From an uncultured Hyphomicrobiales bacterium (lineage in GTDB: Bacteria > Pseudomonadota > Alphaproteobacteria > Rhizobiales > Beijerinckiaceae): a stretch of 36,306 nucleotides of DNA. The notes below the pieces were generated by a model, which ran no database searches, was not told where the DNA came from, and saw only the letters and a program-made list of their open reading frames with translations. Position 1 is the stretch's first letter, and each line of letters begins with the position of its first letter. Below, piece after piece: positions 36,208 to 36,306 of this stretch. The stretch covers positions 1 to 36,306 of the forward strand of contig CAIOVE010000041.1 of the NCBI GenBank assembly GCA_903861645.1, in the 5' to 3' direction. A program made the position numbers and the translations under genes.

Positions 36208-36306
36208 GTTAGGTCCCGTTGACAAAGTGATTGACGCTGGAATCGCTGCTTGATTCAAGGCTGCCTCTTGGAGGGAGGCGGATTTGATTCGTGGATCGAT
36301 GTCGGA
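36208..36306 (+). mobile_element. IS5-like insertion sequence, 5' end (partial, right edge)
   Basis: Identical, inverted copy of 44-142. It follows TTAG (36209-36212), again a YTAR-type site, and continues off the right edge. TTGACA (36219-36224) may be the -35 of the transposase promoter. With the left copy it flanks the whole 36-kb segment, both elements pointing outward. Confidence 0.85.
36284..36306 (+). CDS. IS5-family transposase start (partial)
   Basis: Same start as the left-edge copy: TTG 36284 behind a GGAGG-type site, or ATG 36299. Only the first few codons are visible. Confidence 0.6.

Overview
This window is a GC-rich chromosomal segment of an alphaproteobacterium. The gene orders fabD-fabG-acpP-fabF-mltG-yicC-gmk, pyrB-pyrC'-plsY-dprA and gatCA(B) next to ruvX point to Hyphomicrobiales (Rhizobiales). 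A Methylocystaceae/Beijerinckiaceae-like member is my guess, not something the sequence proves. Most genes are housekeeping, with a few accessory envelope and small-protein genes between them.

Layout. Both edges carry the same end of an IS5-like insertion sequence in inverted orientation, and 99 bp are identical (44-142 versus 36208-36306). The window is therefore probably a whole contig that stops at a repeated IS. Left to right: (1) 144-2809, a hybrid sensor kinase whose start codon abuts the IS and whose C-terminal HPt domain is frameshifted away. (2) 2898-4530, a small unknown gene behind a good alphaproteobacterial LexA-type box, then radA. (3) 4531-14788, a minus-strand block read topA, fabD, fabG, acpP, fabF, mltG, yicC, gmk: topology, fatty-acid synthesis, cell wall, RNA turnover and GMP kinase. 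(4) 15064-19183, plus-strand pyrB, a dihydroorotase-like pyrC' without its metal-binding HxH, plsY and dprA. (5) 19196-20704, small hypothetical and secreted genes, then ruvX, divergent from gatC. (6) 20802-24395, gatC, gatA, a small membrane ORF and gatB: the amidotransferase that makes Gln-tRNA(Gln) and/or Asn-tRNA(Asn). (7) 24396-26133, a 615-bp gene-free stretch, a lysine-rich histone H1-like gene built of 27-bp repeats, strong hairpins, a small secreted protein and tRNA-Ser(GCU). (8) 26397-29953, an apparent two-gene operon: a four-repeat BON/OmpA-like envelope protein and a membrane protein with two helix-hairpin-helix-like domains. (9) 29959-33020, an alpha/beta hydrolase and a soluble lytic transglycosylase. 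(10) 33245-35920, dapA and smpB, convergent with a family-5 uracil-DNA glycosylase and a NYN-domain protein. The glycosylase seems to use a CTG start overlapping the NYN stop codon.

The most noteworthy points are the frameshifted, IS-abutted kinase, the putative SOS box ahead of the small gene and radA, the metal-site-less pyrC', the CTG-started glycosylase, the BON/OmpA plus helix-hairpin-helix pair, and several strong inverted repeats. I see no CRISPR array, prophage or integron. I do not see a clear new defence system. The OmpA/helix-hairpin-helix pair and the LexA-box small gene are the best candidates for something undescribed.
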